Source of the DNA: Ahaetulla prasina
Lineage: Eukaryota; Chordata; Lepidosauria; Squamata; Colubridae
Reading direction: 5' to 3'
Length of the DNA stretch: 64,000 nt
Assembly (NCBI RefSeq): GCF_028640845.1
Contig: NC_080539.1
Location: 301,396,516 to 301,460,515 of the forward strand
Both the position numbers and the translations under genes were made by a program. Position 1 is the first letter of the stretch. Each line of letters starts with the position of its first letter. The notes under the pieces were generated by a model that saw only the letters and a list, made by a program, of their open reading frames with translations, was not told the origin of the DNA and searched no databases. Positions 1 through 11,079 of this stretch are shown in pieces.

Positions 1-59
1 GACAAATGACTATCCAACAGTTTCTTAAAAATTTCCAGTGTTGGAGCATTCACAACTTC

Positions 60-412
60 ACAGCACACCAGAACAACTAGACACAAGAACAGTTTTTCCC
101 CAAAGGCCATCACTCTGCTAAACAAATAATTCCTTCAACACTGTCAAACTATTTACTAAATCTGCACTACTATTAATCTTCTCATCGTTCCCATCACCAA
201 TCTCCTTCCACTTATGACTGTATGACTGTAACTTTGTTGCTGGCAATCCTTATGATTTATATTGATATATTGACCATCAATTGTGTTGTAAATGTTGTAC
301 CTTGATGAACGTATCTTTTCTTTTATGCACACTGAGAGCATATGCACCAAGACAAATTCCTTGTGTGTCCAATCACACTTGGCCAATAAAAAATTCTATT
401 CTATTCTATTCT
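60..412 (+). mobile_element. CR1/L3-type LINE 3' end with (TTCTA)n tail
   Basis: This 350-bp unit recurs at 28145-28516 (same strand) and, inverted and interrupted, at 54115-54181 plus 55447-55580. All copies end in a pentamer repeat (TTCTA on the sense strand). Short 3' LINE ends that carry this pentamer are known from snake genomes as Snake1 (CR1-L3) elements; the family name here is inference. Only 3' untranslated sequence and perhaps the last codons are present. It sits inside the CR1 copy at 1-1775, between the codons reading cacaactt and ctgcagg. Confidence 0.72.
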
Positions 413-417
413 ATTCT
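393..417 (+). repeat. (TTCTA)n microsatellite tail
   Basis: About five TTCTA units form the 3' tail of the preceding CR1-type end. The last unit overlaps the host CR1 sequence ttctgcagg, so the exact junction cannot be fixed. Confidence 0.85.
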
Positions 418-496
418 GCAGGCAAGTTGTTCCACTTATTGATTGTTCTAACTGTCAGGAAATTTCTTCTTAGTTCTAAGTTGCTTCTCTCCTTGA

Positions 497-1383
497 TTAT
501 TTTATTTATTTTTATTTATTTTATTTTGTCACAACAGTATATATAAGCATAAGCATGAAACAACCATACAACATATAAGCGTATATATAAAGAAAGGAAA
601 CAATAGGACAGGAACGGTAGGCACTTTTGTGCTCTTATGCACGCCCCTTATAGTCCTCTTAGGAATGGAGTGAGGTCAATGGTAGACAGTTTTTGATTAA
701 AGCTTTTGGGAGTTTGAGAAGAGACCAGAGAGTCAGGTAGTGTGTTCCAAGCGTTAACAACTCTGTTACAAAAGTCATATTTTCTGAAATCAAGATTGAA
801 GCGGTGAACATTAAGTTGGAATCTATTGTTTGCTCTTGTATTATTGCGATTGAAGCTGAAGTAGTCTTTAACAGGAAGGACATTGCAATAGATGATTCTG
901 TGTGTTAAACATAGGTCTTGTCGGAGTCAGCGGAGTTCTAAATTTTCTAATCCCAAGATTTCAAGTCTAGTGGTATAAGGTATTTTGTTGTTTTCAGAGG
1001 AGCGGAGAACTCTTCTTGTAAAATATTTCTGGATGCGTTCAATTGTATTAATGTCAGAGATGTGGTATGGGTTCCAGACAGGTGAGCTGTATTCAAGAAT
1101 AGGTCTAGCAAATGTTTTGTATGCTCTGGTTAGTAGTGTAGAGTTTTTGGAAAAGAAGCTACGCAAAATTAGGTTTACAACTCTTAGAGCCTTTTTTGCT
1201 ATGTAATTGCAGTGGGCTTTGGCACTTAGATCATTTGATATGAAAACTCCAAGGTCTTTAACAGGGTGGGGGTCATCTGTAAGGTAATGTCCATCAAGCT
1301 TGTACTTAGTGTTTGAGTTCTTTTTTCCAATATGTAAGACTGAGCATTTGCTGGTTGAGATTTGGAGTTGCCAAGTTTTAAAA
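497..1383 (-). mobile_element. Rex1/CR1-like LINE, 3' ORF end and UTR
   Basis: Minus-strand reading gives a reverse-transcriptase C-terminal region with the blocks TSKCSVLHIGKKN, KDLGVFISNDLSAKAHCNYI, ILEYSSPVWNP and IPYTTRLEILGLENLEL. A 3' UTR follows, with the family signature gacaggaacggtaggcac and a (TTTATTTA)n tail at 498-530. The same family occurs at 15530-16000, 28690-28850, 30348-30985, 39758-40700 and 47820-48025. The peptide pattern resembles the Rex1/CR1 group; the exact clade is uncertain. The copy is 5'-truncated and is inserted in the older CR1 in the same orientation. Confidence 0.8.
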
Positions 1384-1538
1384 TAGTTTCCACCCTTGCT
1401 TCTTGTTCTACCCTCAGGTGCTTTGGAGAATAGTTTGAATCCCTCTTCTTTGTGGCAACCCCTGAGATATTGGAACACTGCTATCATGTCTCCCCTAGTC
1501 CTTCTTTTCGTTAAACTAGACATACCGAGTTCCTGCAA
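927..1538 (-). pseudogene. Chimeric ORF: CR1 C-terminus fused to Rex1-like RT end
   Basis: A 203-codon open frame crosses the junction between two LINEs. Residues 1 to about 51 are the CR1 tail (QELGMSSLTKRRTRGDM...RTRSKGG). From about residue 52 the frame continues into the Rex1-like block TWQLQISTSKCSVLHIG. The open frame results from a same-strand insertion that happens to keep phase. There is no promoter, start context or reverse-transcriptase palm, so it is probably not translated. Listed because it could be mis-annotated as a novel gene. Confidence 0.75.
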
Positions 1539-1559
1539 CCATTCTTCATATGTTTTAGC

Positions 1560-1696
1560 CAGTGGTGGGATTCAGCCAGTTCGCACCACTTCGGGAGAAC
1601 CAGTTGTTAACTTTCTGAACAATTTGGTGAACTGGTTGTTGGAAGAAATCATTAGAGCAGAGAACCGGTTGTTAAATTATTTGAATCCTACCACTG
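1560..1696 (+). mobile_element. hAT-like MITE, 137 bp, TSD gttttagc
   Basis: The element begins cagtggtggga and ends taccactg, giving imperfect terminal inverted repeats. It is flanked by the identical 8-mer gttttagc at 1552-1559 and 1697-1704. An 8-bp duplication with CAG...CTG ends is the hAT superfamily signature. Removing the element and one 8-mer restores the CR1 sequence seen in other copies, which shows the insertion directly. It is non-autonomous with no coding capacity. Same-length relatives lie at 5443-5579 and 44057-44193. Confidence 0.93.
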
Positions 1697-1775
1697 GTTT
1701 TAGCCTCCAGTCCCCTAATCATCTTTGTTGCTCTTCTCTGCACTCTTTATTTAGAGAGAATAAATGTAGGTGCAC

Positions 1776-3481
1776 ATTGTAATAAAGTAAGCTACAAGAA
1801 ACCAATGGTCAAATAAGAGAGCCATAGGCATGGATGAAATATCCATTTAAGTGTTTAAAGTAGAAAATACAGTTAAAGTATTAACAGCTTTACATCAGCA
1901 AATATTGACTTTCATGCCTAGAAGCTACAAAAGATAGTACTAAAGGGAATGGATAAGTGTGCTCCCTCCTCCTTGGGCCCACGAATACATAAAGATGGGC
2001 CATGTAATGGATAAATAAAGAGGGAATTAATCTGTCAACAGAAGTCAACAACAAAATTTAGACATGTTTTTTAACGGTAAGGAAGACAAAGATTGGAATC
2101 GGTAAAATACCAGACTTTTTTTTGCTAATGCACGACTATGCAAGTTGAACATTCAGCAAAAATGAGAGACAGCCAGAAGAAACAATTAGTCCTGGGAGAA
2201 ATTAGGACTGAACACTCCCCCTGAGACAATGATTAGCAAATGGGAAGTCACAAACTTGGAGTATGTGCTTTAAACAGATGAACAGATGGATTATGCTTGG
2301 CAACTACATGCAGAAGATGGTGGCTGAATGGGGATCAAAGAGATTACAACACTGTCCCTAGAAGATCTGTGAGATAGTGCTTGCAAAAGGTTGAGATGCG
2401 AAATTTGCCTGAGAGATCCCAAGGAGCTGAATCTGACTCAGAGGCACCTAACACACAAGTTTCAAATGGATATTTTCACTTTTTATCCCACCAAAAAATC
2501 CCCACTGTGCCTAAAGCAAAGGCTTAAGCTATACTTCTACATCCTTATCTTCCACCTAGACTAAAACTTCATCTAGAAATTTTTACTGGATGGGAAATCT
2601 GGGAACTGTAATCTTAACACAACTGACTGAGCTTCTATATATATTTCCATGGGAATTCTTCTTCTGTTAGACCTATATTTAACATAGTTTTAATTTCAAA
2701 ATATGCTTAGCTTGTATATGACTGCTTTGTTGATCATGAACCTTGCTATTTATGAAAGTTTGAGAAATTTGAATTTAATGCTATTTTTGAAACACTTTCA
2801 AACCTTTGCTTAAAAACTGTTAGAGATGTATAGAATAGTAATCATTATAAAAAATAAGAATTTTTTTCCCTAATGGATCAACACAAGAGCTAAATCAACA
2901 TGTGTTTGTGTGGGAGTAAATGACTCACTTGGACAGCTTAGAAACTTGCTGTTAACAGTATTGAAACATTCCTCAAAATAAAGCCTGACAAATATCAAAA
3001 AGCAGAGGGACTGATGCAATTATGAATGATAAATACCATATATAGATGCACATAGATCATCTTTGTACGTCTAATGATACCCGTTGCTCTAAATTGTATA
3101 TAATGGGGATGGGGGAAAGCATGTGTTTATGCTAATCCATTTTAACAGTAGTCTGATTTTTTTCCCTTTAATTTAATTTGCAGCAGCCTTGCCACTCCTC
3201 TTCTCAGTTTCAAAAGGGGGATGTTCAGCTGGCCTTTTATTGCTTATTTCTCAGTTCTTTTAATTTCAGTTTCCCTAGCAAAGATTCATGACAGCTCTAT
3301 GGGAATCTTAGCTCTGGCTGCTTCCTCTCTTCTGCTGTTTCTGCCCTTATGTCTTCTTACATATTGCTTTATTTCACATTATTTTAAGTTAAGCAAGATG
3401 ACCAAATGGGTTGTGAGAGAGATACAGACAAATGAATGCCTCCATATATAGTTGTGTGCATACACACATATCCATTAAGTT
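1776..3481. other. No recognisable gene or repeat
   Basis: AT-rich sequence of about 1.7 kb. A 76-codon hydrophobic frame at 3221-3451 follows a pyrimidine-rich tract and an AG, but it matches nothing I recognise. A weak fragment near 2560-2640 resembles a decayed MITE. Nothing else is supported. Confidence 0.5.
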
Positions 3482-3593
3482 AAATGGACTTTGGAGAGTG
3501 TAGAGAAGAACAACTAAGATGATTAAAGACCTAGAGACTAAAACAAATGAAGAACAGTTGCAAAAATTGGATATGCCTAATCTAATGCCTAAT

Positions 3594-3934
3594 GCGGTGG
3601 CTCAGTGGCTAAGATGCTGAGCTTGTCGATTGAAAGGTCGGAAGTTCAGCGGTTCGAATCCCTAGTGCTGCATAACGGGGTGAGCTCCCGTTACTTGTCC
3701 CAGCTTCTGCCAATGAAAGCACAAAAAAAATGCAAGTAGGAAAATAGGGACCACCTCTGGTGGGAAGGTAACAGTGTTCTTTGCGCCTTTGGCATTGAGT
3801 CATGCCGGCCACATTGACCACCATGACGTCTTCGGACAGCACTGGCTCTTTGGCTTTGAAATGGAAATGAGCACCGCCCCCTAGAGTCGGGAATGACTAG
3901 CACATACATGCTAGGGGAACCTTTACCTTTACCT
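3594..3934 (+). mobile_element. Sauria-type tRNA SINE with Bov-B-like tail
   Basis: The 5' end has RNA polymerase III promoter boxes: an A box at about 3599-3609 (ggctcagtggc) and a B box at 3651-3661 (ggttcgaatcc). The body is unique sequence. The 3' end contains cccctagagtcgggaatga followed by (cctttac)n, the tail shared by Bov-B LINEs and Sauria SINEs in squamates. The second copy at 22852-23187 is closely similar. About 340 bp, near full length. Confidence 0.85.
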
Positions 3935-4017
3935 TAATCTAGAGAAAAGAAGGACTAGAGGTGACATGATAGCATAGGATCTATTGTTTGAGCAGGGGGT
4001 TGGATTAGACACTAGAC

Positions 4018-4491
4018 CAGTGGTTCTCAACCTTTATAGTGCTGTGACCCCTTTAATGCAATTCCCCACGATGTGGCGACCCCAACCAAAAAATTATTTT
4101 CGTTTTGAATTTATCGCCCCTGAAGCCATATTGGCTAGCGATCTGAACTGCTTGCGATTGCCTTGAGCACGGAGGCATTAAAGCGGAGACTCCTCCCCTA
4201 TTAAGTTTATCGCTCCTGAAGCCAGATTAGGCTACCGATTGGGAGTGATTGCAGCTGGCTTGAGAGGGAGACATCAGAGCAAAGATTTCTCTCTTTTTTA
4301 ATTCATCGCGCCTGTAGCCGAATTCGGCTAGTGATTTGAAGAGCCTGCAGCTGGCTTGTGGAGTCAACCATTGGAGCGCGATTCTTCGACTCGCAAGTAT
4401 ACTTCCCATATTTCCGATAGTCTTAGGCGACCCCTGGCAAATCGTCATTTGACCCCCAATGGGGTCGCGACCCACAGGTTGAGAACCGCTG
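4018..4491 (+). mobile_element. hAT (Charlie-like) non-autonomous element, 474 bp, TSD cactagac
   Basis: The ends are cagtggttctcaacct and aggttgagaaccgctg, near-perfect terminal inverted repeats of about 16 bp. The 8-mer cactagac flanks both sides exactly (4010-4017, 4492-4499). Internally there are tandem-like degenerate units, each starting near gaatttatcgcccctgaagcc, at about 4108, 4206 and 4303. No transposase frame is visible. The terminal motif resembles hAT-Charlie elements; the family name is inference. Confidence 0.93.
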
Positions 4492-4535
4492 CACTAGACC
4501 AAGACCCCTTCCAATTCTATAAACTTCTGGTAGAT

Positions 4536-5330
4536 GTGGAGAGTTCTCTGCCCTCTTCTTATAGCTGATCTACCAGTGGAACAATATGAGAAATAGTGAG
4601 AATTCTTGTGCCTCTTTTTTTTGGATCATGATGTACTTCCAGCAGGTTTATGACATTTTTCCTAATGTGTTAATCTGCAAACTACAGTGAAAACAGTTCA
4701 TGGCAATTATTTATACAGAAGAACAGAGCAGACATGCCCAGAGATTTCATTATGATTAAAGTAATATTCTCCATGACAACGGATGTTGTTTTCCTCCCTC
4801 AGACTACAGCAAAAAAGACAAATAAAACCAGAGCATAGATAGTGAAATCTTCATCATCTTTCAGAGCACGCTGTTTATTTCCCAAAGCTTTCTTAGATAA
4901 ACCAAAATATGAGGGCCTTAGGTAGCATATGTCCCATGCCACTAATAAAATGCATATCATGTTTTTATTGGCTGTTGTTCCTCTAAATCTGAGACAGGTT
5001 TGCTTTTCAGGATCTCAGTAAAGTGACCCAAAATGGAAAGCTGTCTTTTTCCTACCTTCATAGCCCTGTTTCTTTCCTCCTTTTTGAAATACCAATTCAC
5101 CCAGAAGGTTAAATATTATTCTTTTTCATATTGGCATCGGTACTCTAGAGACTTTGCACTACCAGCGCTGTATTGTAAAATATTTTGTTCTTTTGAATTA
5201 AAAAAAAAAGCCTGGAGTAATATTAATGGTAATATTAATATTACAGGCATTCCTGTAGTCTAGGAATACACATGTACATTAACACTGGGTTCCCCAGTGT
5301 TGGCAATGGGGTACCAATACTTGCAACTGG
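4536..5330. other. No recognisable gene or repeat
   Basis: Unremarkable AT-rich sequence. A short TAATATTA-rich stretch lies at 5217-5246. No element ends or coding motifs were seen. Confidence 0.5.
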
Positions 5331-5334
5331 TATT

Positions 5335-6540
5335 CCACTTAAACAATGGCAGAGGGATATCTCAAAGTTTATATGGCAAGGGGAAAAAACCAAGAATTAG
5401 ATACAGACTAATGCAAGATGCTAAGGAAAGAGGGTGTCTGGGCAGTGGTGGGATTCAAGTAATTTAACAACCGGTTCTCTGCCCTAATGATTTCTTCCAA
5501 CTACCAGTTTGCCAAACTGCTCAGAAAGTTAACAACTGGGTCTCTCAAAGTGGTGCAAACTGGCTGAATCCCACCACTGGGTCAGGGTCTACCAGATTTG
5601 AAATTGTATTTTGATGCCTGCTGTTTGGTCTGGCTAAAAGAATGGCTGGACCTTCAGAATAAGAGGCTACTGAACTTAGAAGGTCATGAATTAAGATTTG
5701 GTTGGCACAGTTACTTATGGTATGACAAAGTTAGAATAAAAGTTGACCAACAATAATTTTGTCAGACATGCTACTATGAGAGTTTGGAATAAATATAAAA
5801 CACGGTTTTCCATGAAGGGCCTCTTTGGGTTTCCCCACAGGAAGCTTTTTTTAGAAAAGAAATGGTGATGCGGCTGAACTAGTGGACTTACGGTAAAATA
5901 ATATCTTTTAACTTAGGGGATCTTACCCTCAAATCTAAGGAAGAGCTAAAATCAGAAGGTCATATTTGCCATTGGTTTACAGATTTACAATTGAAAGAAA
6001 GATTTAAATCAGATAAAAAGAATCATGGGTTTAACTTTGTTAAAAATGATTTGGAAACTCTACTGTTTGGTAGTGATAAACATATTATTACTAAGGTCTA
6101 TAAAGTGTTGTTGAATTTAAATCTGGAAAATGAACAAGTAAAGCATTGTATGATTCAGTAGGGAAGGAATTTTGGATATAAAGTAATGCTCGAACAGTGG
6201 AAGAATATTTGGAATAAAGGTTTAAAGTTTATATTAAACTGTAATTTAAAAGAAAATTTCTATAAGATGATGTATGGTTGGTATTTAACTCCAGATAAAT
6301 TGTCAAGAATGCATAAAGGTACTTCAAATGAACGTTGAAATGTAAATGTAAAGAAGGGACTTTTTATCATCTATGGTGGACGTGTGATAAAACAAAGGAA
6401 TCTTGTAGTAGGATTCATATCTTAATACAGAAAATTCTTAAAATGAATATAGAAGGAAAACCAGAGACTTTTCTTTTAGGTTTAATGGAACAAGACTTGG
6501 GAAAAAGGTTCAGAACTCTGATGTTATAGAATAGATAGAA
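5335..6540 (+). mobile_element. L1 ORF2 C-terminal remnant
   Basis: Broken frames read FIWQGKKPRIRY, then LKLYFDACCLVWLKEWLDLQ, then YGWYLTPDKLSRMHKG. The run ends in the L1 ORF2 cysteine motif KCKCKEGTFYHLWWTC (about 6338-6388), with C-x-C-x6-H-x4-C spacing. This is the region after the reverse-transcriptase domain in L1 ORF2p. Frameshifts and stops (e.g. near 5760 and 6160) show it is dead. A 137-bp hAT MITE interrupts it at 5443-5579. A second L1 of this kind is on the minus strand at 20775-22335. Confidence 0.8.
5443..5579 (-). mobile_element. hAT-like MITE, 137 bp, inverted copy
   Basis: Same 137-bp family as 1560-1696, in the opposite orientation. It begins cagtggtgggattca and ends tgaatcccaccactg, so the ends are perfect 15-bp inverted repeats. 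Flanking 8-mers tgtctggg (5435-5442) and ggtcaggg (5580-5587) agree at 6 of 8 positions, as expected of an older duplication. It splits the L1 remnant. Confidence 0.88.
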
Positions 6541-6690
6541 GTCCGTGGCATGCCAGAAACTGGGCCGCGCAAACAAGTGTAGCCCCATCCGCGGGTTGCA
6601 GGCAGCATGTGAAACTACGCCCCCTCGGTCAGCAGAAAAACCTTTCTTCATGGAACTGGTCCCTGGTGCCCAAAGGGTTGCATTAACATA
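6541..6690 (+). mobile_element. hAT-like element fragment
   Basis: The stretch ccagaaactgggccgcgcaa through ggtccctggtgcc matches the interior of the complete 170-bp element at 55689-55858, including the shared gcaaacaag...agccccatcc segment. The CAG...CTG ends are missing on both sides, so it is a fragment and its borders are approximate. Confidence 0.65.
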
Positions 6691-9600
6691 TGCACCCCAA
6701 TTTCAGTGCATTGTTGTAGAATTAAGATTACACAGACTGAAACTTTACTGAAAGGTGCAAAGTGAACCAGCAACAGTATTGCTATGAATCTGTTACTGCA
6801 AAGAGTTATCACAGCTTTGAAGCCTATAATGTATCAAAAAGTTCTTGCTGGTATGATGTGTCAAGTTCACAGAGCCTTAGATTGCAAGAAAATGTACTTT
6901 GATCTGGATTGTGGAAATAATTTTAAACTGGAATATCGAAAGCATACAATGACAGATAGAGGAGCTATCAGAATAATCTGTCTGTAAGGCATACTTTGAA
7001 TTATGGGTCTGTGACATAATTTTGCTCACCTTCCAACCGAAGAGCATTCTCATTCGGCATTCCAGTCAGCCAGCTTCAGGCCATTCCCTTCTGATCCTCT
7101 TTCCATTTTGTCTTTCCACAATTACTTGGATAATCATATTTGGCATTCATCAGTCTATGGCTGATTGTTTGGGAGGAGAGGGAGTTGATGCTTTCTGATT
7201 CGGTTTTTATTTTTAATGTGTTATTTGACATATTAAGTATCAAAGAATTCAGCTGTCAATAATTCCACTTCCTTTTTTCCCAAAAGTAGATGTGTCAACG
7301 TATTTCTCACCAGCGATATGGCATCCAAACGCTTCTAAAAGTATCCTGATCAGTTGCAAAAGGGTAACACCATATTTCAAGTAATTTATTTATTTGTTTA
7401 TTTATTTATTCACTCATTCATTAAATTCATATGGTTGCCCATCTCACGAAAAAGTGTCTCTGGGAGACGTATGAAAGACCATAAAATCAGTTAACATATG
7501 TACACAATTATTATTTTAAAAAATCACAAAGGCTAAGAGAAGACGGAAGATGTAAACAAGAATGGATATATTATCAATATATTATCAAAGCTATATGACT
7601 TTTTTTTTTAAAAAAAATCTGTCTCTAGTGATCTCCAGCATTTTCACAAATTTCTAAGGTCACCAAATTGTGGAAAGCTAAGTTGCTTTTCTTTCTCAAA
7701 ATTGTGTGGTCCTGGGAATCTTTTGTAACAATTAAATAAGGATTGTGTATTTCATACTAAAAAAAAACTTTATTTTGTTAGAAATAAAATGGATGTGTAG
7801 AAATAAATAATGATAAAGAAAATTGTGTAAGAATATAAAAGCAATACCTATTGCTGATTCAAAAAGATGAGAGAGAGAAGGAAAGGGAAAAAAAGAGATT
7901 GGGGGATTTGATTTTATTTTATTTTATTTTTTGATAAATAAGAGATAAGAACTGTAAAGAAAAATACTGAAAGACCTCAGCTGCAAATATGTCCAAAGTG
8001 AATTTATGTCTTTAAAAAAGAGGTGAAGACATTGAAGTGATGTGACAAGTGACAGCTCAACGTATTGAGAAGAAAATCTATTTTTTAAATAACTTCTCTG
8101 TATTTTCGTTCAAAATCTCATAAGATTTAACAGGGTCTACTTTGTATTTACACCACCACATCTTATTTTGTTTTTGTTTTACCCTATTGCAGCAGGAGGT
8201 TTAGCAAAAGATTCCTCTCAGATGGCTTTTAATCCATAAGTTTTCAAAGTCTTTTTACAACATTTCTTAACTAATTTAGAATTTACAACTGGTTTCCATT
8301 CTCTTCTCTGCTCTCCAGATTCTTGTTGAGTCATTTCAGCCTGTTCTCTACCAGGAACAAACAGCCTCATCAAAACATTTGAGGAAAGAGGGTTTTTTTA
8401 AAATAAAAGATGTTTAAGTACAAATATCAACCTGAAGTGTCTTTTAAGAGCGTTTAAACAATGATTTGTCTCTTGTTTTGCTCATCTTCCAATTCCATTC
8501 CATTGACATGAAACAGCAGCAACTGAAAATTTATAAGCAAAAGACTAGATTTTGCAGTTTCTCATTTTTAGCTGTTCTGTTATATCTTCCTGGAGAATAT
8601 GAAAACTCTCTGAGAATGTGTGCTTTCAAGAAAAATGAACATTTATCAAGTGAAAAGAGTTTGCGCAAGCAAAGAACACATTCAGACTAACAAAAAGTAA
8701 CTACCATCTTTAATCGTTCTTCATCTACAAAGAATAACTTTTCTGCATTTGAAGAAATGGGCATATCATTACAAAAAGGTATATATCCTTAACACGCTTT
8801 CTAATGAATTTGTTTTCCAAGGGAGGTTAGTCTGTACTCTTTACTATATTTAAATAACATATGGTTGTATTCCATTTCCATGGAATGTTATTTTTCACTG
8901 TTTAAAAAAAATCAACTCCCATTTTGATTGTTTTGATATGTAAGCAGAATTTAATTTAACGTAATTGGTATGCTTTCTTGAGTTTACATTGGATAGAGGA
9001 CTGATCTACAACTAAGAAATAGATAAATGGCAACACCATGAAAAACTGATAAATATGTTTCTGGGGGTCAAGGTTTAACTACTTGTTTAAGACCTGATAC
9101 TGTTATATATTGAATTATTCTAATACGTATTAGCTTTATACCTTCCTTCCCACCCCTAGTTTATTTCTTGTTTTGTTTTCTGTACCACCTATTACTGTGC
9201 TCGGCTATTATCTTTGTTTTATTCTTTTGTTATACTTTAAAAAATATTTTCTTAAAAAAATAAGTTAATGAATAAGTATTTGTTGACAAAAGGATCTTGG
9301 GTTGAAAACTGCAGATTAGAATCAAATTCCCTGCATTCTATTTTAGCAGAGCTGTGTAGAATGAAAAGCAAGCCCTTTGACTTTTAATGTTTCCATAACA
9401 ACCCAGAATCCTTCTGGGCAAAAGAATCAGATGACATCCGTGGTCAATCCATATTCTCTGATCCAAATTGCATCAGCTGGTACTGTAGAAGGCCTTGAGC
9501 TTATCTATTGAAACAATTAGCTCATATTGTTCCCATTTTCTAATTGTGGCCAATTTCCAATAATGTCCAGCATCCAAATCTACAGCTTGAAAATAAGTGA

Positions 9601-9826
9601 CCTATATTCAAGGATCTATTAACACTCTGTACTCTTGCCTATATAAATATGGGCCTGAAACGCTATAATGAAGGAAAAGTTTAGAGGGAAGCTGATATGA
9701 ATTTTAGTAGAAGAAAGAACAGCCTAGGAACCTTTCAATTGGCGTCAGCGGTTCTCTCAAAATAACAGTTTCCCATATATGCTCTTTAGTGGAAAAACAA
9801 AAAGAAATGCTAGTATCTTCGTTTGC

Positions 9827-9828
<2 letters not shown>
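6691..9828. other. Mostly unassigned sequence with a LINE-tail-like patch
   Basis: About 3.1 kb without a recognised gene. At 7381-7500 a (TTTATTTA)n run is followed by atatggttgcccatctcacg and a ctctgggagacgtatg-like stretch, reminiscent of an old minus-strand L2/CR1-type 3' tail. A (TTTTA)n run lies at about 7913-7931. A 67-codon frame at 6784-6987 has no recognised homology. Confidence 0.45.
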
Positions 9829-9892
<64 letters not shown>

Positions 9893-9924
9893 CAACAACA
9901 ACAACAAACAACAACAACAACAAC
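9829..9924 (+). repeat. (AAT)n / (CAA)n compound microsatellite
   Basis: About 20 AAT units (9829-9887) pass directly into CAA units (9888-9922). The run abuts the 3' end of the minus-strand CR1 that follows, so it probably grew from that LINE's tail. Confidence 0.93.
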
Positions 9925-10696
9925 GAGTTGGAAGGGACCTTGGAGGTCTTCTAGTCCAACCCCCTGCCCAGGCAGGAAACCCTACACCATCTCAGTCAGA
10001 TGGTTATCCAACATTTTCTTAAAAATTTCCAGTGTTGGAGCATTCACAACTTCTGAAGGCAAGTCATTCCACTTATTAATTGTTCTAACTGTCAGGAAAC
10101 TTCTCCTTAGTTCCAAGTTGTTTCTTTCCTTGATCAGTTTCCACCCATTCCTTCTGGTTCTACCCTCAGGTGCTTTGGAGAACAGCCCGACTCCCTCTTC
10201 TTTGTGGCAACCCCTGAGACATTGGAACACTGCTATCATGTTTCCCCTGGTCCTTCTTTTTATTAAACTAGACATACCGAGTTCCTGCAACCATTCTTCA
10301 TATGTTTTAGCCTCCAGTCCTCTAATCATCTTCATTGCTCTTCTCTACATGCTTTCTAGAGTCTCAGCATCTTTTTTACATCGCGGCGACCAAAACTGAA
10401 TGCAGTATTCCAAGTGTGGCCTTACCAAGGCATTATAAAGTGGCACTAACACTTCACGTGATTTTGATTCTATCCCTCTGTTTATGCAGCCCAGAACTGT
10501 GTTGGCTTTTTTAGCAGCTGCTGCACATTGCTGGCTCATATCTAAATGATTGTCCACTAGGACTCCAAGATCCCTCTCACAGGTACTACTATTGAGCAAG
10601 GTACCACATATCCGGTACCTGTGCATTTTTTTTTTTTTTGCCTAAATGTAGAACCTTAGTTTTTTCACTGTTGAATTTCATTTTGTTAGATAGATC
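9925..10696 (-). mobile_element. CR1 LINE, 3' half of ORF2 and 3' end
   Basis: The minus strand encodes [81 protein letters not shown] and the terminal block LEIFKKMLDNHLTEMV. These are the CR1 ORF2 blocks C-terminal to the YADD palm. The reading frame is kept through the [15 protein letters not shown] region, where two other copies are frameshifted. A stop (MKMIRG/ESM junction near 10345) breaks the frame. Truncated 5' at about 10696. Confidence 0.9.
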
Positions 10697-11079
10697 TCAG
10701 ACCAAGTCAAATTAGTTCATGGACCCTATAAACTTTGCAGAAGAAACTTGCAATTATCAATCCAAATAGTGAAAAATGAAAAAGACTCTTTTTGCTATTT
10801 ATGTAAGACGTGTAAAGGCTGAAGAATTTATAAACATTTTTGTCAAGTTTAATAATCTAGCATCCAATATTAATCTTTGGGAAATAATATTTTATAAAAA
10901 TGCTCATTCTTATTTAGGGGGACTAAATTTTATTTGGGACACTAGAACAGTAGGATTTGTTTATTCAATTACTGAGAAGTTAGTCCCAGGCTTAAGTCTG
11001 GAGAAAGAGCTGGTAGGTAGACTGGCTCTTCAAAATCTCTCCAAACAAGAAGAGGACTTGAGATTGCCCACAAATGCCC
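10697..11079. other. Unassigned AT-rich sequence
   Basis: Nothing recognised. It contains a 102-codon open frame (10776-11084) without a known motif, which ends inside the LTR that follows; I do not call it a gene. Confidence 0.45.

Larger units (their letters stand above)
1..1775 (-). mobile_element. CR1 LINE, 3' part, split by three later insertions
   Basis: Pieces at about 1-59, 413-496, 1384-1559 and 1705-1775 join in order to give the C-terminal end of a CR1 reverse-transcriptase ORF on the minus strand. They match the copies at 54182-55440 and 19086-20335 piece by piece. Recognisable peptide blocks are LEIFKKMLDNHL-like residues near 1-60 and QELGMSSLTKRRTRGDMIAV near 1480-1538. The gaps are filled by a (TTCTA)n-tailed CR1, a Rex1-like LINE and a hAT MITE. 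The element runs off the left edge of the window. It is 5'-truncated at about 1775 and not functional. Confidence 0.88.
3482..4535 (+). mobile_element. Old CR1 LINE 3' fragment, split by a SINE and a hAT element
   Basis: Pieces at 3482-3593, 3935-4017 and 4500-4535 join into the CR1 3' region. They correspond to agagtgcagagaagagcaac..., a stretch like aaaagaaggactagaggtgacatgat, and the terminal blocks gcagggggttggattaga and ccccttccaa. Divergence from the younger copies (19860-20300) is clearly higher and the middle is shortened, so this is an older insertion that took two later ones. Confidence 0.75.

Noticed and set aside
3221..3451. 76-codon hydrophobic frame after a pyrimidine tract and AG, possible host exon
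   Set aside because: No recognised homology, no clear donor at its end, and the hydrophobic character is common in T-rich random frames.
3599..3661. tRNA gene
   Set aside because: Boxes A and B are present, but there is no cloverleaf with an acceptor stem, and the unit continues into a SINE body.
9829..9924. CRISPR-like or other spaced repeats
   Set aside because: Only simple microsatellites were seen; the window is vertebrate and has no spaced direct repeats.
9704..10022. Frames encoding poly-Leu or poly-Asn
   Set aside because: They are translations of the (AAT)n/(CAA)n microsatellite.
10118..10399. 93-codon plus-strand frame repeated at 1396, 19901 (inverted) and 54398
   Set aside because: Antisense of the conserved CR1 C-terminus; its repetition comes from the LINE, not from a gene family.
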